Origin: Hyphomonas atlantica corrig. | Lineage (GTDB): Bacteria > Pseudomonadota > Alphaproteobacteria > Caulobacterales > Hyphomonadaceae | Length of the DNA: 64,000 nucleotides | Direction of reading: 5' to 3' | Assembly (NCBI RefSeq): GCF_000682715.1 | Contig: NZ_AWFH01000001.1 | Coordinates: forward strand, 124,001 to 188,000 | In this document: in pieces, positions 49,114 through 58,437 of the stretch | Position numbering within the stretch: position 1 is the first letter of the stretch | Layout of the letters: each line of letters opens with the position of its first letter | Translations under genes and position numbers: made by a program | The notes under the pieces: model-generated | Databases searched by the model: none | What the model saw: the letters and a program-made list of their open reading frames with translations, nothing else | Told to the model about the DNA's origin: nothing

Positions 49114-49242
49114 TGCAGGACACCCGATCATACCTGCATTTTCCTGCGCCGGGGTCCATCTGGGCTGTTGACGCCCCCGCGCCGTTTATGTATTCCCCCG
49201 CCTTCAGCCTGAAGGGAGCCCTTCGGGCCACAGGAGTTTAAT

Positions 49243-49506
49243 ATGGCTAATACTCGTTCTGCCAAGAAAATGGTCCGCAAGATTGCGCGCCGCACCGAAG
49301 TGAACAAAGCTCGTCGCTCACGCGTGCGCACCTTTGTCCGCAAGGTTGAGGAAGCAATCGCGGCTGGCGACAAGTCTGCTGCTCAGGAAGCGCTGCGCTC
49401 TGCTCAGCCGGAACTGATGCGCGCGGTTACCAAGGGCGTGATGCACAAGAACACATCTGCCCGGAAAGTTTCCCGCCTGTCAGCCCGCGTCAAGGCAATG
49501 GGCTAA
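49243..49506 (+). CDS. rpsT: 30S ribosomal protein S20
   Basis: An 87-residue S20, basic and helical, starting [20 protein letters not shown] and ending [11 protein letters not shown]; it binds 16S rRNA early in assembly. AGGAG lies six bases before ATG 49243. The leader contains GCCC-TTC-GGGC, a small hairpin next to the ribosome binding site. A strong terminator follows. Confidence 0.97.
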   Translation: MANTRSAKKMVRKIARRTEVNKARRSRVRTFVRKVEEAIAAGDKSAAQEALRSAQPELMRAVTKGVMHKNTSARKVSRLSARVKAMG

Positions 49507-49532
49507 GCGACACTTTCTTGCGTAAAAATTTG

Positions 49533-49564
49533 AAACCCGCCTGACTGCTCAGGCGGGTTTTTTT
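49533..49564 (+). terminator. Rho-independent terminator of rpsT
   Basis: AAACCCGCCTGA (49533-49544) pairs with TCAGGCGGGTTT (49549-49560) around CTGC and runs into TTTTTTT. Confidence 0.95.
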
Positions 49565-50038
49565 CATGTCAACTACTCAATACAATAAAATGTAGCCCGC
49601 CAAAAAACAAGTTCATTGCACTTGGAGGTTTCTCGTAAGGATTGCGAAATTGACCTGACTGTGAGGGTCCGAGTTGCAGTAATGTTAGGGCTTGTCAGAG
49701 GAAGAAAAAAACTCGCACTTATTCAGAGGAATTTCACAGGCTTATGCCCCGCCCCCTGTTGACAGAACAGGCGCGAACAAAAGTGTGGAGCGACTCACTC
49801 ACAAAAAAAGATCAGTTCTCAAACGCCTGATTTGATTGCGATTTGAGGAAGAGGATTAAGAGTCAAGCGAGCAAAACCTGTTGTCGCATAAAAGTTGCAC
49901 TTGTCAGCAAAACCCCCTTTGAGTAATTTGAATTCACCAACAGAAAAGTTCTCCCGACACGGAGTATTTATGTGTAACCGGACTACGGTTCGGGCGGGGA
50001 CTGCGTGCCAGTTGGTCAGGGTGAAATATAACTAGAAA
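49565..50038. other. AT-richer dnaA upstream region
   Basis: A 474-bp gap between the rpsT terminator and dnaA, clearly AT-richer than the rest. GANTC sites (CcrM-type) lie at 49792-49796 and 49860-49864, with two more inside the dnaA start (50064-50068, 50072-50076). One DnaA-box-like TTATTCAGA is at 49719-49727 (one mismatch). A hairpin AACCG-GACTA-CGGTT is at 49976-49990. It is probably the dnaA promoter and leader; the box evidence is too weak to call an origin. Confidence 0.5.
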
Positions 50039-51514
50039 ATGGGGCTCGGCATGGACGGGAACAGACTCTTTGATTCAGAAACTGGCGTAGACTTCACTGA
50101 AAAACAGGGCGGCAAGAATGCTCCGGGCAAGGAGATCTGGCTGACCGTAAAGGCGCATCTCGCGACCATCCTCAACACGGCTGACTATGATCGCTGGATC
50201 GATGGTCTGCGCCTGGTTGCCGAGTACAACAATGAGATGATCATTGCGGCGCGGGATCCGCTGTCATTCGACCGCGTCTATGGGGCCCACCGCCATGCCA
50301 TCCAGCGCATCTGGCGTGAGCATGACCCGGCCCGCCGCGCGATCAAGCTGGTCTGCTGGCGCACTGCGCCTGCCGAACTGCTGGAGATCGTCGACGATCC
50401 TTGGGCAACGACTGAGGCGGCCGCCGATACAGCGCCAAAGGCAGAGACCGAGACCTCCACCGCTAGTACTGGCGCCCCTGTCATGTCGTTTGGCACCCTC
50501 GTCACGGGTGAGGCAAACGAGCTGGCCGTCGAGATGGCGAAGCGTATTGCGGCCGGCCTGCCAGTCGGCACGCTGACAACCTTGTTCTATGGCCTGCAGG
50601 GCACCGGCAAGACGCACATCCTTCACGCGCTGAAATCTGCCGCTGAAGCGCGGGATGGCGAGTGCAATGTCGTCTACCTCACTGCGGAAGAATTTCTCTC
50701 CTCTTACACAGACGGTGTGAAGGTAAAGGACACCAGCGCCCTGAAGAAGCGTCTGCGTGCCGCCACCATCCTGATGATCGATGACCTGCATCGCATCAGC
50801 GGCAAGCCGGGCACAGAGACGGAGCTGTTCCAGAACATCCGTGAGGTCACCGCGAATGGCGGCCATGTCGTTCTGGCGGGTGACAAGGCCCCTGGTGACG
50901 TCACCGGGTTCAGCCCCCGCATGATCAGTGAGCTGAAAGGCGCGACCACCGTCGAGGTTGGCGAGCCGGACGCCAACATGCGCTACCAGATCATGCGCGA
51001 CCTCGCTGACCACATTCAGACGGGCCATCCAGAGTTTGTCGTCACAGATGAGATGATCGCTGAATTCAATGCAGGCATCCGAGGTCAGGCCCGTGAAATG
51101 ACCGGGGCGATCTGGAACCTCTACACAGAGGCGGCCTTCGGCATCCGCACGCCTACGCTGGACATGGTTCGCAAGATCGTGCGCCGGACAGAAGGCGACG
51201 TACGCCAGCCATCCATCGAGTTGGTCAAGAAGGCGACAATGAAAGTCTTCGACGTGACAAAGACTGACATGGAGAGCCCAAGCAAGGCGCGCGCTGTGGT
51301 GTACCCACGCCAGATCGCCATGTATCTGTGCCGCGAGATGACCGGGAAATCCTTCCCGCAGATCGGTTACAGCTTCGGCAAGCGCGATCACACAACCATC
51401 CTTTATGCGCACCGCAAGGTGACCAAAGCCCTGAAGGACAATGTCGAGCTCAAGGCCCACATCAAAGCCGTCAGCGAAGCGATCCTCGAGCTGCAGGCAG
51501 CGGGTATGAACTAG
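50039..51514 (+). CDS. dnaA: Chromosomal replication initiator DnaA, divergent
   Basis: A 491-residue DnaA. Domain I starts near KEIWLTVKAHLATILNTADY; the AAA+ domain has Walker A FYGLQGTGKTHILHAL and Walker B ILMIDDLHRISGK. Domain IV has QIAMYLCREMTGKSFPQIGY, then SFGKRDHTTILYAHRKV, which matches the DNA-binding signature. The AAA+ part is divergent: the usual box VII/sensor segments are hard to align. Position before dnaN and recF supports the identity. The start may be 50039 or 50051 (MDGNRLFD); neither has a good ribosome binding site. Confidence 0.92.
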   Translation: MGLGMDGNRLFDSETGVDFTEKQGGKNAPGKEIWLTVKAHLATILNTADYDRWIDGLRLVAEYNNEMIIAARDPLSFDRVYGAHRHAIQRIWREHDPARRAIKLVCWRTAPAELLEIVDDPWATTEAAADTAPKAETETSTASTGAPVMSFGTLVTGEANELAVEMAKRIAAGLPVGTLTTLFYGLQGTGKTHILHALKSAAEARDGECNVVYLTAEEFLSSYTDGVKVKDTSALKKRLRAATILMIDDLHRISGKPGTETELFQNIREVTANGGHVVLAGDKAPGDVTGFSPRMISELKGATTVEVGEPDANMRYQIMRDLADHIQTGHPEFVVTDEMIAEFNAGIRGQAREMTGAIWNLYTEAAFGIRTPTLDMVRKIVRRTEGDVRQPSIELVKKATMKVFDVTKTDMESPSKARAVVYPRQIAMYLCREMTGKSFPQIGYSFGKRDHTTILYAHRKVTKALKDNVELKAHIKAVSEAILELQAAGMN

Positions 51515-51583
51515 GCAGGTGAGGCCAATCACGCTGAAAACATGATCAGCGCTTGGCTTTTGCCCCTGTTTGAGTAAGTGTGC

Positions 51584-51613
51584 TCGGCCCGCTCTCCCTG
51601 CAGAGCGGGCCGA
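51584..51613. repeat. Perfect 12-bp hairpin between dnaA and dnaN
   Basis: TCGGCCCGCTCT (51584-51595) and AGAGCGGGCCGA (51602-51613) with a 6-base loop. No T run follows, so it is not a standard terminator. It lies 93 bases before the dnaN start and could be a processing or attenuation element. Confidence 0.6.
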
Positions 51614-51705
51614 TTCCGTTCCGGATGGCTGTTCCGGGCGGAGCCGGGAGCAAGTATGAAGAATTCAGGGCCGCTTCTGGCGGCCTGCCACGAACGGAAC
51701 GGACG

Positions 51706-52827
51706 ATGAAACTGACGATTGAACGCGGCGACCTGCTGAACGCACTGTCTCATGTGCAGAATGTGGTGGAGCGCCGCAACACGATCCCGATCCTCTCAAA
51801 CGTACTGCTCCAGGCAGGCAATGGAGAGTTGAAGCTCACCGCGACCGATCTCGATATCGAAGCCGTCGACAGCGCCGATGCAAGCGTGTCGCGCGAAGGT
51901 GCCGTGACCGCCCCGGCCGGAACGCTGTTCGATGTGGTGCGCAAGCTGCCTGCAGGTTCCGAGGTCGAGCTGGAAGTCCAGCCTGAAGGCCAGCGCCTCG
52001 CCATCACGGCGGGCCGGTCTCACTTCGAATTGCCAACCCTGCCCGCCTCAGACTTTCAGACAATGAGCTCTGACGACACGCCGACGAAATTCTCCCTCGG
52101 CGCCAAGGAGTTTGCGCGTCTGATCGACAAGACACGTTTCGCGATCTCCACCGAAGAGACCCGCTACTATCTGAATGGCGTGTACCTGCATGGCGCCAAA
52201 ACCGATGATGGCAGCGCCGTGCTGCGAACCGTTGCCACAGATGGTCACCGCCTCGCGCTGGCTGAGCTGCCTGCCCCGGCTGGATCTGAAAACCTGGAAG
52301 GCATCATCGTGCCCCGCAAGGCGATCGCGGAAGCGCGCCGCCTGGTAGATGGGGTCGAGGACGACATCGATGTGGAAGTGTCCGACACGAAGATCGTCGT
52401 GCGCGCCGGTCGCGCGGTGCTGACCTCAAAACTCATCGATGGCTCCTTCCCTGACTACAGCCGCGTGATCCCGAAAGGGAACGACAAGAAGCTGACCATC
52501 GACAACAAGGCCTTCGAAGCGGCTGTGGACCGCGTGTCCACCGTATCGGCAGAGCGCTCGCGGTCCGTGAAGATGTCTCTGTCTGATGGCAAGCTGGTCC
52601 TCGCGGTGAACCATGCCGAAACCGGCGTCGGCAATGAAGAGCTCGAAGCAGAATATGGTTCGGACGCAATGGAGATCGGCTTCAACGCGAAGTACCTGCT
52701 CGATATTGCGGGTCAGATCGAAGCGGTCGAAGCGGAATTCATGTTCAGCGATCCGGCATCGCCTGCCCTCGTGCTGGACCCGTCCGATGACAGCGCGCGC
52801 TACGTGCTGATGCCGCTGCGCGTCTAA
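51706..52827 (+). CDS. dnaN: DNA polymerase III beta clamp
   Basis: A 373-residue sliding clamp of three similar domains: start MKLTIERGDLLNALSHVQNV, then the first-domain ILSNVLLQAG and a well-conserved AVNHAETGVGNEELEAEY. The C-terminus VLMPLRV is the usual clamp end. ACGGA is upstream of ATG 51706; an upstream in-frame extension crosses the hairpin and is not used. Confidence 0.97.
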   Translation: MKLTIERGDLLNALSHVQNVVERRNTIPILSNVLLQAGNGELKLTATDLDIEAVDSADASVSREGAVTAPAGTLFDVVRKLPAGSEVELEVQPEGQRLAITAGRSHFELPTLPASDFQTMSSDDTPTKFSLGAKEFARLIDKTRFAISTEETRYYLNGVYLHGAKTDDGSAVLRTVATDGHRLALAELPAPAGSENLEGIIVPRKAIAEARRLVDGVEDDIDVEVSDTKIVVRAGRAVLTSKLIDGSFPDYSRVIPKGNDKKLTIDNKAFEAAVDRVSTVSAERSRSVKMSLSDGKLVLAVNHAETGVGNEELEAEYGSDAMEIGFNAKYLLDIAGQIEAVEAEFMFSDPASPALVLDPSDDSARYVLMPLRV

Positions 52828-52896
52828 AGGAACAACGGCGTTTCCGGCGGCACGACGGTCTCGACTCATGACACCCGGCCACGCCATACAGCCTGA

Positions 52897-54009
52897 ATGA
52901 CCGCCCTCACCCGCCTGACCCTGACTGACTTTCGCAATTACGCGTCGCTCAGCCTGCCGCTGGATGGGCGTCATGTCTGCCTGTATGGCGCGAACGGCGC
53001 AGGCAAGACCAATCTGCTTGAAGCGGTGAGCCAGCTCGGCCCCGGTCGCGGCCTGCGCTCGGCAACGCTGCAGGACATGGTCCGGAAGGACGCGCCAGCA
53101 GGATGGACCGTTTCGGCGATACTGGCGGACGAGCAGCGCATCGGCGTTGGCCTTGAGCTGAGCCCAAGTACGAAGCGTACTGTTCGTATCGACGGCGCAT
53201 CCGCTACGGCTTCAGATCTCGCAGAACTTGTCCGCATCGTCTGGCTGACCCCGGCGATGGACGGAGTGTTCCGGGGCAGCACGTCAGACCGACGCCGCTT
53301 CTTTGATCGGCAGGTCATGGCGCACATGCCGACACATGGCACCGCCGCCAGCCGGTATGAAAAGGCGATGCGTGAGCGCAACGCCCTGCTCGAACGGGGC
53401 CATGTGGACCCGGCCTGGGCTGATGCCATCGAGGCGCGTATGGCCGAAGCCGGCGCAGAAATGGCTATCAACCGGGCGCACGTTCTCGAAGCGCTGCAAG
53501 ACGCCATCAATGCTCGGCCTGAAGGCTATTTCCCGAAGGCTGACCTCGCCCTTGAGGGCAAGTCTGAAGAAGCGGCCCTGCGCGGCGAGGATTTCAAATC
53601 CATTTTCGAAGCGCTGATCGATACATTCCGCACAACCCGTCGCCGCGACATCGCCGCCGGCAGAACAATCGATGGCCCACACCGGTCCGACCTGACCGTG
53701 ATCCACCGCCCGACAGGGGCGCCCGCGAAGGATGCGTCGACCGGGCAACAAAAGGCGTTGCTGATCGGCCTGATCCTTGCCTCGGCTTCAGCGCTTCGCG
53801 CGGATGGTACCGGGCCGTCTCCCCTGCTCCTGCTAGACGAGGCAGCGGCGCATCTTGATGCAGACCGGCGGGCGGCGCTGTTTGATGAATTGTCCGCTCT
53901 TGGCGGTCAGGCCTGGCTGACTGGCACGGAAGCCTTCCTCTTCGAAGCCTTTGGCGACCGCGCGCAGAAGGTGCGCGTCGAGGACGGCCAGGCGGTGAGT
54001 GAGGCCTAG
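52897..54009 (+). CDS. recF: DNA replication and repair protein RecF
   Basis: A 370-residue SMC-like ATPase for gap repair. Walker A LYGANGAGKTNLLEAVS, signature STGQQKALLIGLILASA and Walker B LLLLDEAAAHLDADRR. It ends four bases into the convergent tad-type gene. It is the third gene of dnaA-dnaN-recF. Confidence 0.95.
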   Translation: MTALTRLTLTDFRNYASLSLPLDGRHVCLYGANGAGKTNLLEAVSQLGPGRGLRSATLQDMVRKDAPAGWTVSAILADEQRIGVGLELSPSTKRTVRIDGASATASDLAELVRIVWLTPAMDGVFRGSTSDRRRFFDRQVMAHMPTHGTAASRYEKAMRERNALLERGHVDPAWADAIEARMAEAGAEMAINRAHVLEALQDAINARPEGYFPKADLALEGKSEEAALRGEDFKSIFEALIDTFRTTRRRDIAAGRTIDGPHRSDLTVIHRPTGAPAKDASTGQQKALLIGLILASASALRADGTGPSPLLLLDEAAAHLDADRRAALFDELSALGGQAWLTGTEAFLFEAFGDRAQKVRVEDGQAVSEA

Positions 54010-55547
54010 TTCTTGATCCGGAGATCGGAGATCGACTGAGCAATCTCCCGATACACATCCTTCAGCTCCTCCCCGTTGGAGGCATCAAAGGCGAAGGATG
54101 GGCTGGTCGCGCAATACTCCATGATCGTGCGCCCATCGGATGTCTTCTGGACATAGGACGGCACCTGAAACCCAACTGTGTATACCTGCACATTTGCGGG
54201 CTCCGCCTTCATCGCATCACAGAGGTCCATCGCCTGGCGGAACGAATTCTTGCTGGCAGTCGGATGGTTCACGTTGAAGTCACCATCCGTCATCAGGATG
54301 ACCGCCTTGGTGACATTCACTTCGTCATAATCCCACGGCTTTGAGACTTCCGGCCACACGCTCTGCCAATTCGGCGACAACAGATACCAGCCCCAGGCCA
54401 CACCCAGATGACCCGCCGTGCCGCCATTTGCCGTCATGGCCTGAACATGTGCCTTCAACGCGTCCTTGTCTTCCGTAAGAGGAACGGGTCCGGACTCCCG
54501 GCACGTGGCGTAGTAGAAATCCAGCGCGCCGGTCGAGCTGTTCGCACCGCCATTCTCGATCTCGTTTTCGCCGCGATACTTGTCGCGGTCGCTGTCATAG
54601 AAGTTCCAGCGCGGATTGCCCGCCCCGATCCAGGCGAAACTGCCCGGAGCCGCGTCGCTGTCTGCATAGGTTCCGGTGCGTTCGTAAACGCAGGTGTCTC
54701 TCGCTGTTGAATCTTCCCAGAACCAGCGGGCCACATCCCAATCATAGTCGCCATGCTGGTCACACTCGTCAGGATCGGACTCTGTGCAAGTTCCGTCCTG
54801 ATAATACATGAAACGCTTGCCCGTCGCCTGATCGTACATTCGGGCGCTGTTATAGGAATTGTAGTTGCTGATGGCCCCGCTGTTCGTGGCGTCAGCCGGA
54901 ATGGTCACGCCGCGGGTGACCTTGTCAAAATAGGCCCCCGCATTGACTGCATTGTTGTAGGTGACGATGCCGAGACGAACCGTTCCGTCTCTTACCTGAT
55001 CATCGGGCAGCAACTCGTCGAACGCCGTGATCGCAGCGGTCTTCAGAGACGACAGCCGATTGTTGCTGTTCATCGACCCTGACACGTCGAACACGAAAGA
55101 CACGTCGATCCGCCCTACCGAGAAAGTCGAGGTTGAGCTGACGGTGAAGCTCATATCGTCATTCCCGATCAGGTTCGACAGGAAGGTCGGCTGAGTACAC
55201 CTCATGCGGCCGAGAATGTCTTCGCTGTCATCGCTGAATGTGACTGAAACGGTCGTACAACTCATGCCACCGCCTGCCGAGTCGATCAGGGGCGACACGT
55301 ATTGCCGTATATCGGAGACGACTTCTGCATTTGTTGCGCCCGCCTGACGGGAAAGAGCGCCTGCGAGGACGGCAGAATCCATCGCATATTGCACGCGGGC
55401 TTTCTGGCGAAAGATGAACTCCAGGTCGACTGCCAGTCCGACAAGCACCATCAACGACGTCAGGATAAACGCCGTCAGCATGGTCAGATTGCCATGCACA
55501 TCGCGCGCGAAGCGATTGAAGAATGTCCCGAAACGCCCGGTTTTCAC
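54006..55547 (-). CDS. TadG-like pilus-assembly protein with von Willebrand A domain
   Basis: A 513-residue protein with an N-terminal TadE/TadG-type membrane anchor (DVHGNLTMLTAFILTSLMVL, about residues 17-45) followed by FRQKARVQYAMDSAVLAGAL. A VWA domain has an intact MIDAS (FVFDVSGSMNSNNRL, then VILMTDGDFNV). Six or more cysteines in the long insert suggest disulfides and export. Such proteins assist Flp/tad pilus assembly or act in the envelope; no other tad genes are adjacent. The start is probably GTG 55547. Confidence 0.82.
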   Translation of the reverse strand: MKTGRFGTFFNRFARDVHGNLTMLTAFILTSLMVLVGLAVDLEFIFRQKARVQYAMDSAVLAGALSRQAGATNAEVVSDIRQYVSPLIDSAGGGMSCTTVSVTFSDDSEDILGRMRCTQPTFLSNLIGNDDMSFTVSSTSTFSVGRIDVSFVFDVSGSMNSNNRLSSLKTAAITAFDELLPDDQVRDGTVRLGIVTYNNAVNAGAYFDKVTRGVTIPADATNSGAISNYNSYNSARMYDQATGKRFMYYQDGTCTESDPDECDQHGDYDWDVARWFWEDSTARDTCVYERTGTYADSDAAPGSFAWIGAGNPRWNFYDSDRDKYRGENEIENGGANSSTGALDFYYATCRESGPVPLTEDKDALKAHVQAMTANGGTAGHLGVAWGWYLLSPNWQSVWPEVSKPWDYDEVNVTKAVILMTDGDFNVNHPTASKNSFRQAMDLCDAMKAEPANVQVYTVGFQVPSYVQKTSDGRTIMEYCATSPSFAFDASNGEELKDVYREIAQSISDLRIKN

Positions 55548-55773
55548 TGCCCCAGCCTCATGGTCACCAGCCCGGTGTGGCCTTTTGCTGATAGTGGGCA
55601 GAACTGATTTCCGGTGCCTTCAGGTTCAGACGTTAAATGCTCCCTGCAGAACAAGACTGCGTTTACCATGAACATGCCCGCGAACCCGGGCAATCAAGCT
55701 GCGCCGACTTGCCTGTGGGGGATCATTTCGTGATACGATGGACGCCGAAGACCGATTCCCGACAGAGGCTGAC

Positions 55774-56568
55774 ATGCAGCAATATCTCGATCTCCTTCAG
55801 GACATTCTGGACAATGGCCATGAGCGCGCCGACCGAACCGGCACAGGCACACGCGCCGTGTTTGGCCGCCAGATGCGGTTCGATCTGTCCGACGGGTTCC
55901 CGATGGTCACCACGAAAAAGCTGCACCTGCGCTCGATCATCATCGAACTGCTCTGGTTCCTGAAGGGCGATACCAACATCAAATACCTGAAGGACAACAA
56001 GGTCTCGATCTGGGATGAGTGGGCCGACGAGAATGGCGACCTTGGTCCGGTCTATGGCAAGCAATGGCGCAGCTGGGCCGCGCCAGACGGCCGCGTGATC
56101 GACCAGATCCAATGGGTGCTGGACGAGATCCGCACCAATCCGAATTCCCGCCGCCTGATCGTGTCGGCCTGGAACCCGGCCGATGTGAATGAGATGGCGC
56201 TGCCGCCCTGCCACTGCCTGTTCCAGTTCAACGTGATGGACGGCAAACTGAACTGCCAGCTCTACCAACGCTCTGCAGACGTGTTCCTTGGCGTGCCGTT
56301 CAACATCGCTTCCTATGCGTTGCTGACCATGATGATGGCGCGCGCAACCGGACTGGAGCCGGGCGAGTTCGTACATACATTCGGCGACGCGCACCTGTAC
56401 CTGAACCATATGGAACAGGCACAGCTGCAGCTCTCGCGCGCCCCTCGCGCCCTGCCCCGCATTGTCCTCAACCCCGACAAAACTGATTTGTTTGGCTGGG
56501 AATATTCAGACTTCACGATCGAGGGCTATGAGCCGCACGCCCATATCAAGGCGCCGGTCGCGGTCTAG
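55774..56568 (+). CDS. thyA: Thymidylate synthase
   Basis: A 264-residue ThyA, identical in length to E. coli, making dTMP from dUMP with methylene-THF. The start [27 protein letters not shown] (phosphate site), the catalytic Cys in [10 protein letters not shown], and [16 protein letters not shown] are all present. ATG 55774 matches the family; an in-frame ATG at 55738 is not conserved. folA lies 1.3 kb downstream. Confidence 0.98.
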   Translation: MQQYLDLLQDILDNGHERADRTGTGTRAVFGRQMRFDLSDGFPMVTTKKLHLRSIIIELLWFLKGDTNIKYLKDNKVSIWDEWADENGDLGPVYGKQWRSWAAPDGRVIDQIQWVLDEIRTNPNSRRLIVSAWNPADVNEMALPPCHCLFQFNVMDGKLNCQLYQRSADVFLGVPFNIASYALLTMMMARATGLEPGEFVHTFGDAHLYLNHMEQAQLQLSRAPRALPRIVLNPDKTDLFGWEYSDFTIEGYEPHAHIKAPVAV

Positions 56569-56921
56569 GCGTCTTTCAGCGCCTCCCAGGCTGTCCACGC
56601 ATCGCCTGCATACATGAGGCTTGGGCCACCGCCCATGTAAACCGTCATGCCGAGCGTTTCGGCAACTTCCTCATCGGTTGCGCCAAGCCGTTTCAGCGCC
56701 TTGGTGTGAAAGCCGATACAGCCATCACACTGTTTTGCGATACCAATGGCCAAGGCAATCAGTTCCTTGGTCTTGGTATCCAGCGCGCCATCCGCCAAGG
56801 CGGCCTTGGACATGGCGCTGAACTGATTGAGCGTTTCCTTCGCGCCTGTATTGCGAAGCCCGGTAATGCCCGAATTGATCGCGCCCGTTATCGCGCCATA
56901 GTCCTTTTTGCCGTCTGCCAT
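56565..56921 (-). CDS. Carboxymuconolactone decarboxylase-family (AhpD-like) protein
   Basis: A 118-residue CMD-fold protein with the AhpD-type redox motif [12 protein letters not shown] (CxxC with the partner His). It could be a small alkylhydroperoxidase-like enzyme. AAGGAG precedes ATG 56921. It shares four bases with the convergent thyA end. A near-perfect 18-bp palindrome at 56939-56956 lies just upstream of the ribosome binding site. Confidence 0.9.
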   Translation of the reverse strand: MADGKKDYGAITGAINSGITGLRNTGAKETLNQFSAMSKAALADGALDTKTKELIALAIGIAKQCDGCIGFHTKALKRLGATDEEVAETLGMTVYMGGGPSLMYAGDAWTAWEALKDA

Positions 56922-56938
56922 GCTCGACTCCTTATTTG

Positions 56939-56956
56939 CATACTTGCGCAAATATG
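56939..56956. promoter_or_regulatory. Operator upstream of the AhpD-like gene
   Basis: CATACTTGCGCAAATATG is an 18-bp palindrome with one mismatched pair. Its TACTTG...CAAAT layout matches the two sites before the HxlR/SDR pair at 60867-60898, suggesting the same regulator. Confidence 0.5.
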
Positions 56957-57002
56957 CGAACTCTATCGGCTCATGCAATATGGAGATTACCGGATAGCGC
57001 AG

Positions 57003-57698
57003 TCAGGCGGCCGCCGGGTCGACCTTTCCCAGATCTTCCCGCCGTCGGATGATGGCCGAGACGATCACCGCGCCAACCATCTTGCCGATCACGAACACGA
57101 CCCAGTTCCAGACGTGCAGCGAGTTTCCGGGATCCATACCCAACTCCATCTGCTTGGCGAGGTCCGCGCCATACAGGAACACAGTTGTATCCACAGGCGC
57201 CGCAAGCGCGCTGGACAGAAGGATACGCGTGGAGAGGCGATACTTGGTGAAAGTGAAGAGCAGCCAGTCCACGCCTTCAGAAATCGCAAAGGCGATCCCG
57301 CTGGCCAGCGCAATGACCGGCCACGCATAATAGAATGACCAGGCAATCGCCATTGACATCACGATCAGCACGCGGTGGCCCATTTCCCGCTGTACGAAAT
57401 CCCGGATCACGAACACCATGCCGGTCACCATCGTCATCGGATGTAGCGAGACCCCCTGCGCCGTCAGGCCGCTACCTGTTGGCTCGATGATCTGGAACTC
57501 CGGAATGATGCCGAACGACCAGTTCAGGAAGGGAATCAGGGCGACATAGATCAGCGCCCACCCGCGTCCTCTCAGCATCCAGATCGCCAATAATGACAAC
57601 AGGATGGCAGGCAACGCCCAGCCGATTTGACCAGGGTTCCCGTTGGTTAAAATTCCTACAAACGTTTGCATCCAAACCATCCCCAACGGAACTGTCAT
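57003..57698 (-). CDS. VUT-family queuosine-precursor-type transporter
   Basis: A 231-residue membrane protein with about six helices. The conserved VUT (YhhQ/DUF165) stretch is VFVIRDFVQREMGHRVLIVM, followed by LASGIAFAISEGVDWLLFTF, RLSTRILLSSALAAPVDTTV and a charged end. Characterised relatives import queuine or preQ0/preQ1. The N-terminal 70 residues are longer than in YhhQ. ATG 57698 was taken. Confidence 0.8.
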   Translation of the reverse strand: MTVPLGMVWMQTFVGILTNGNPGQIGWALPAILLSLLAIWMLRGRGWALIYVALIPFLNWSFGIIPEFQIIEPTGSGLTAQGVSLHPMTMVTGMVFVIRDFVQREMGHRVLIVMSMAIAWSFYYAWPVIALASGIAFAISEGVDWLLFTFTKYRLSTRILLSSALAAPVDTTVFLYGADLAKQMELGMDPGNSLHVWNWVVFVIGKMVGAVIVSAIIRRREDLGKVDPAAA

Positions 57699-57830
57699 TC
57701 ACTGCCTGAAAACTGAAGAAATAAGGTTGCATTCACCCTACAAACTCGGCTCTGCATGTAGTCACAAAGACGTATGGGGTCACAAGAGCTGGCCGCCAAA
57801 TTACATGCAAGTAGATTGGAACCGATCAGT

Positions 57831-58367
57831 ATGTCGGCAGATGTGAAATTATGCCTGATTGCCGCTCGAGCTCGTAACAATGTGATCGGCTCCGGAGGTG
57901 ACTTGCCGTGGAAACTGAAGAGCGACTTGTCGTTCTTCAAGACGGCGACGCTGGGCTGTCCGATCATCATGGGCCGCAAGACATGGGAAAGCCTGCCTGT
58001 GCGCCCGCTGAAAGGCCGCGAGAATATCGTGATGACGCGCGATTGGGCCTACAATGCCGATGGCGCCCGCGTGTATTCCAGCTTTGCCGCCGCCACCAAT
58101 TCCGCGCGCGCAGTCGCTGCCCGTACAGATGCCGACAAGGTCTTCGTGATTGGCGGGGAAGCCATCTACAAGCTCGCCCTGCCGTTGGCCGACCGCATCT
58201 ACCTGACCGAAGTCGATGCAGAACCAGACGGCGATGCCTATTTCCCGGAACTCGATGCCAATGACTGGCAGGAGACCAGCGCCGAGCAGTATGACGCCGG
58301 CAATGGCAATGATTTCGCCTTCAAGATCCGCCAACTCGACCGGGTAAGTGTTTTCACTTCCCGCTAG
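57831..58367 (+). CDS. folA: Dihydrofolate reductase
   Basis: A 178-residue DHFR regenerating THF after ThyA. Marks: LIAARARNNVIGSGGDLPWK, LGCPIIMGRKTWESLP and VFVIGGEAIYKLALPLADRI, with YLTEVDAEPDGDAYFP near the end. ATG 57831 (MSADVKLC) was chosen; an in-frame ATG at 57774 adds an unlikely 19 residues. The ribosome binding site is weak. Confidence 0.96.
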   Translation: MSADVKLCLIAARARNNVIGSGGDLPWKLKSDLSFFKTATLGCPIIMGRKTWESLPVRPLKGRENIVMTRDWAYNADGARVYSSFAAATNSARAVAARTDADKVFVIGGEAIYKLALPLADRIYLTEVDAEPDGDAYFPELDANDWQETSAEQYDAGNGNDFAFKIRQLDRVSVFTSR

Positions 58368-58437
58368 GACAATCATTGTTCTTCGAAAATCAGACGCCTA
58401 ACCTTCTCCCAAAAAAATGGCGAGGAGGAAACAGCCA

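Noticed and set aside
49565-50038. Possible chromosomal origin
   Set aside because: AT-richer and next to dnaA, but only one near-match DnaA box and no cluster; in related bacteria oriC lies elsewhere.
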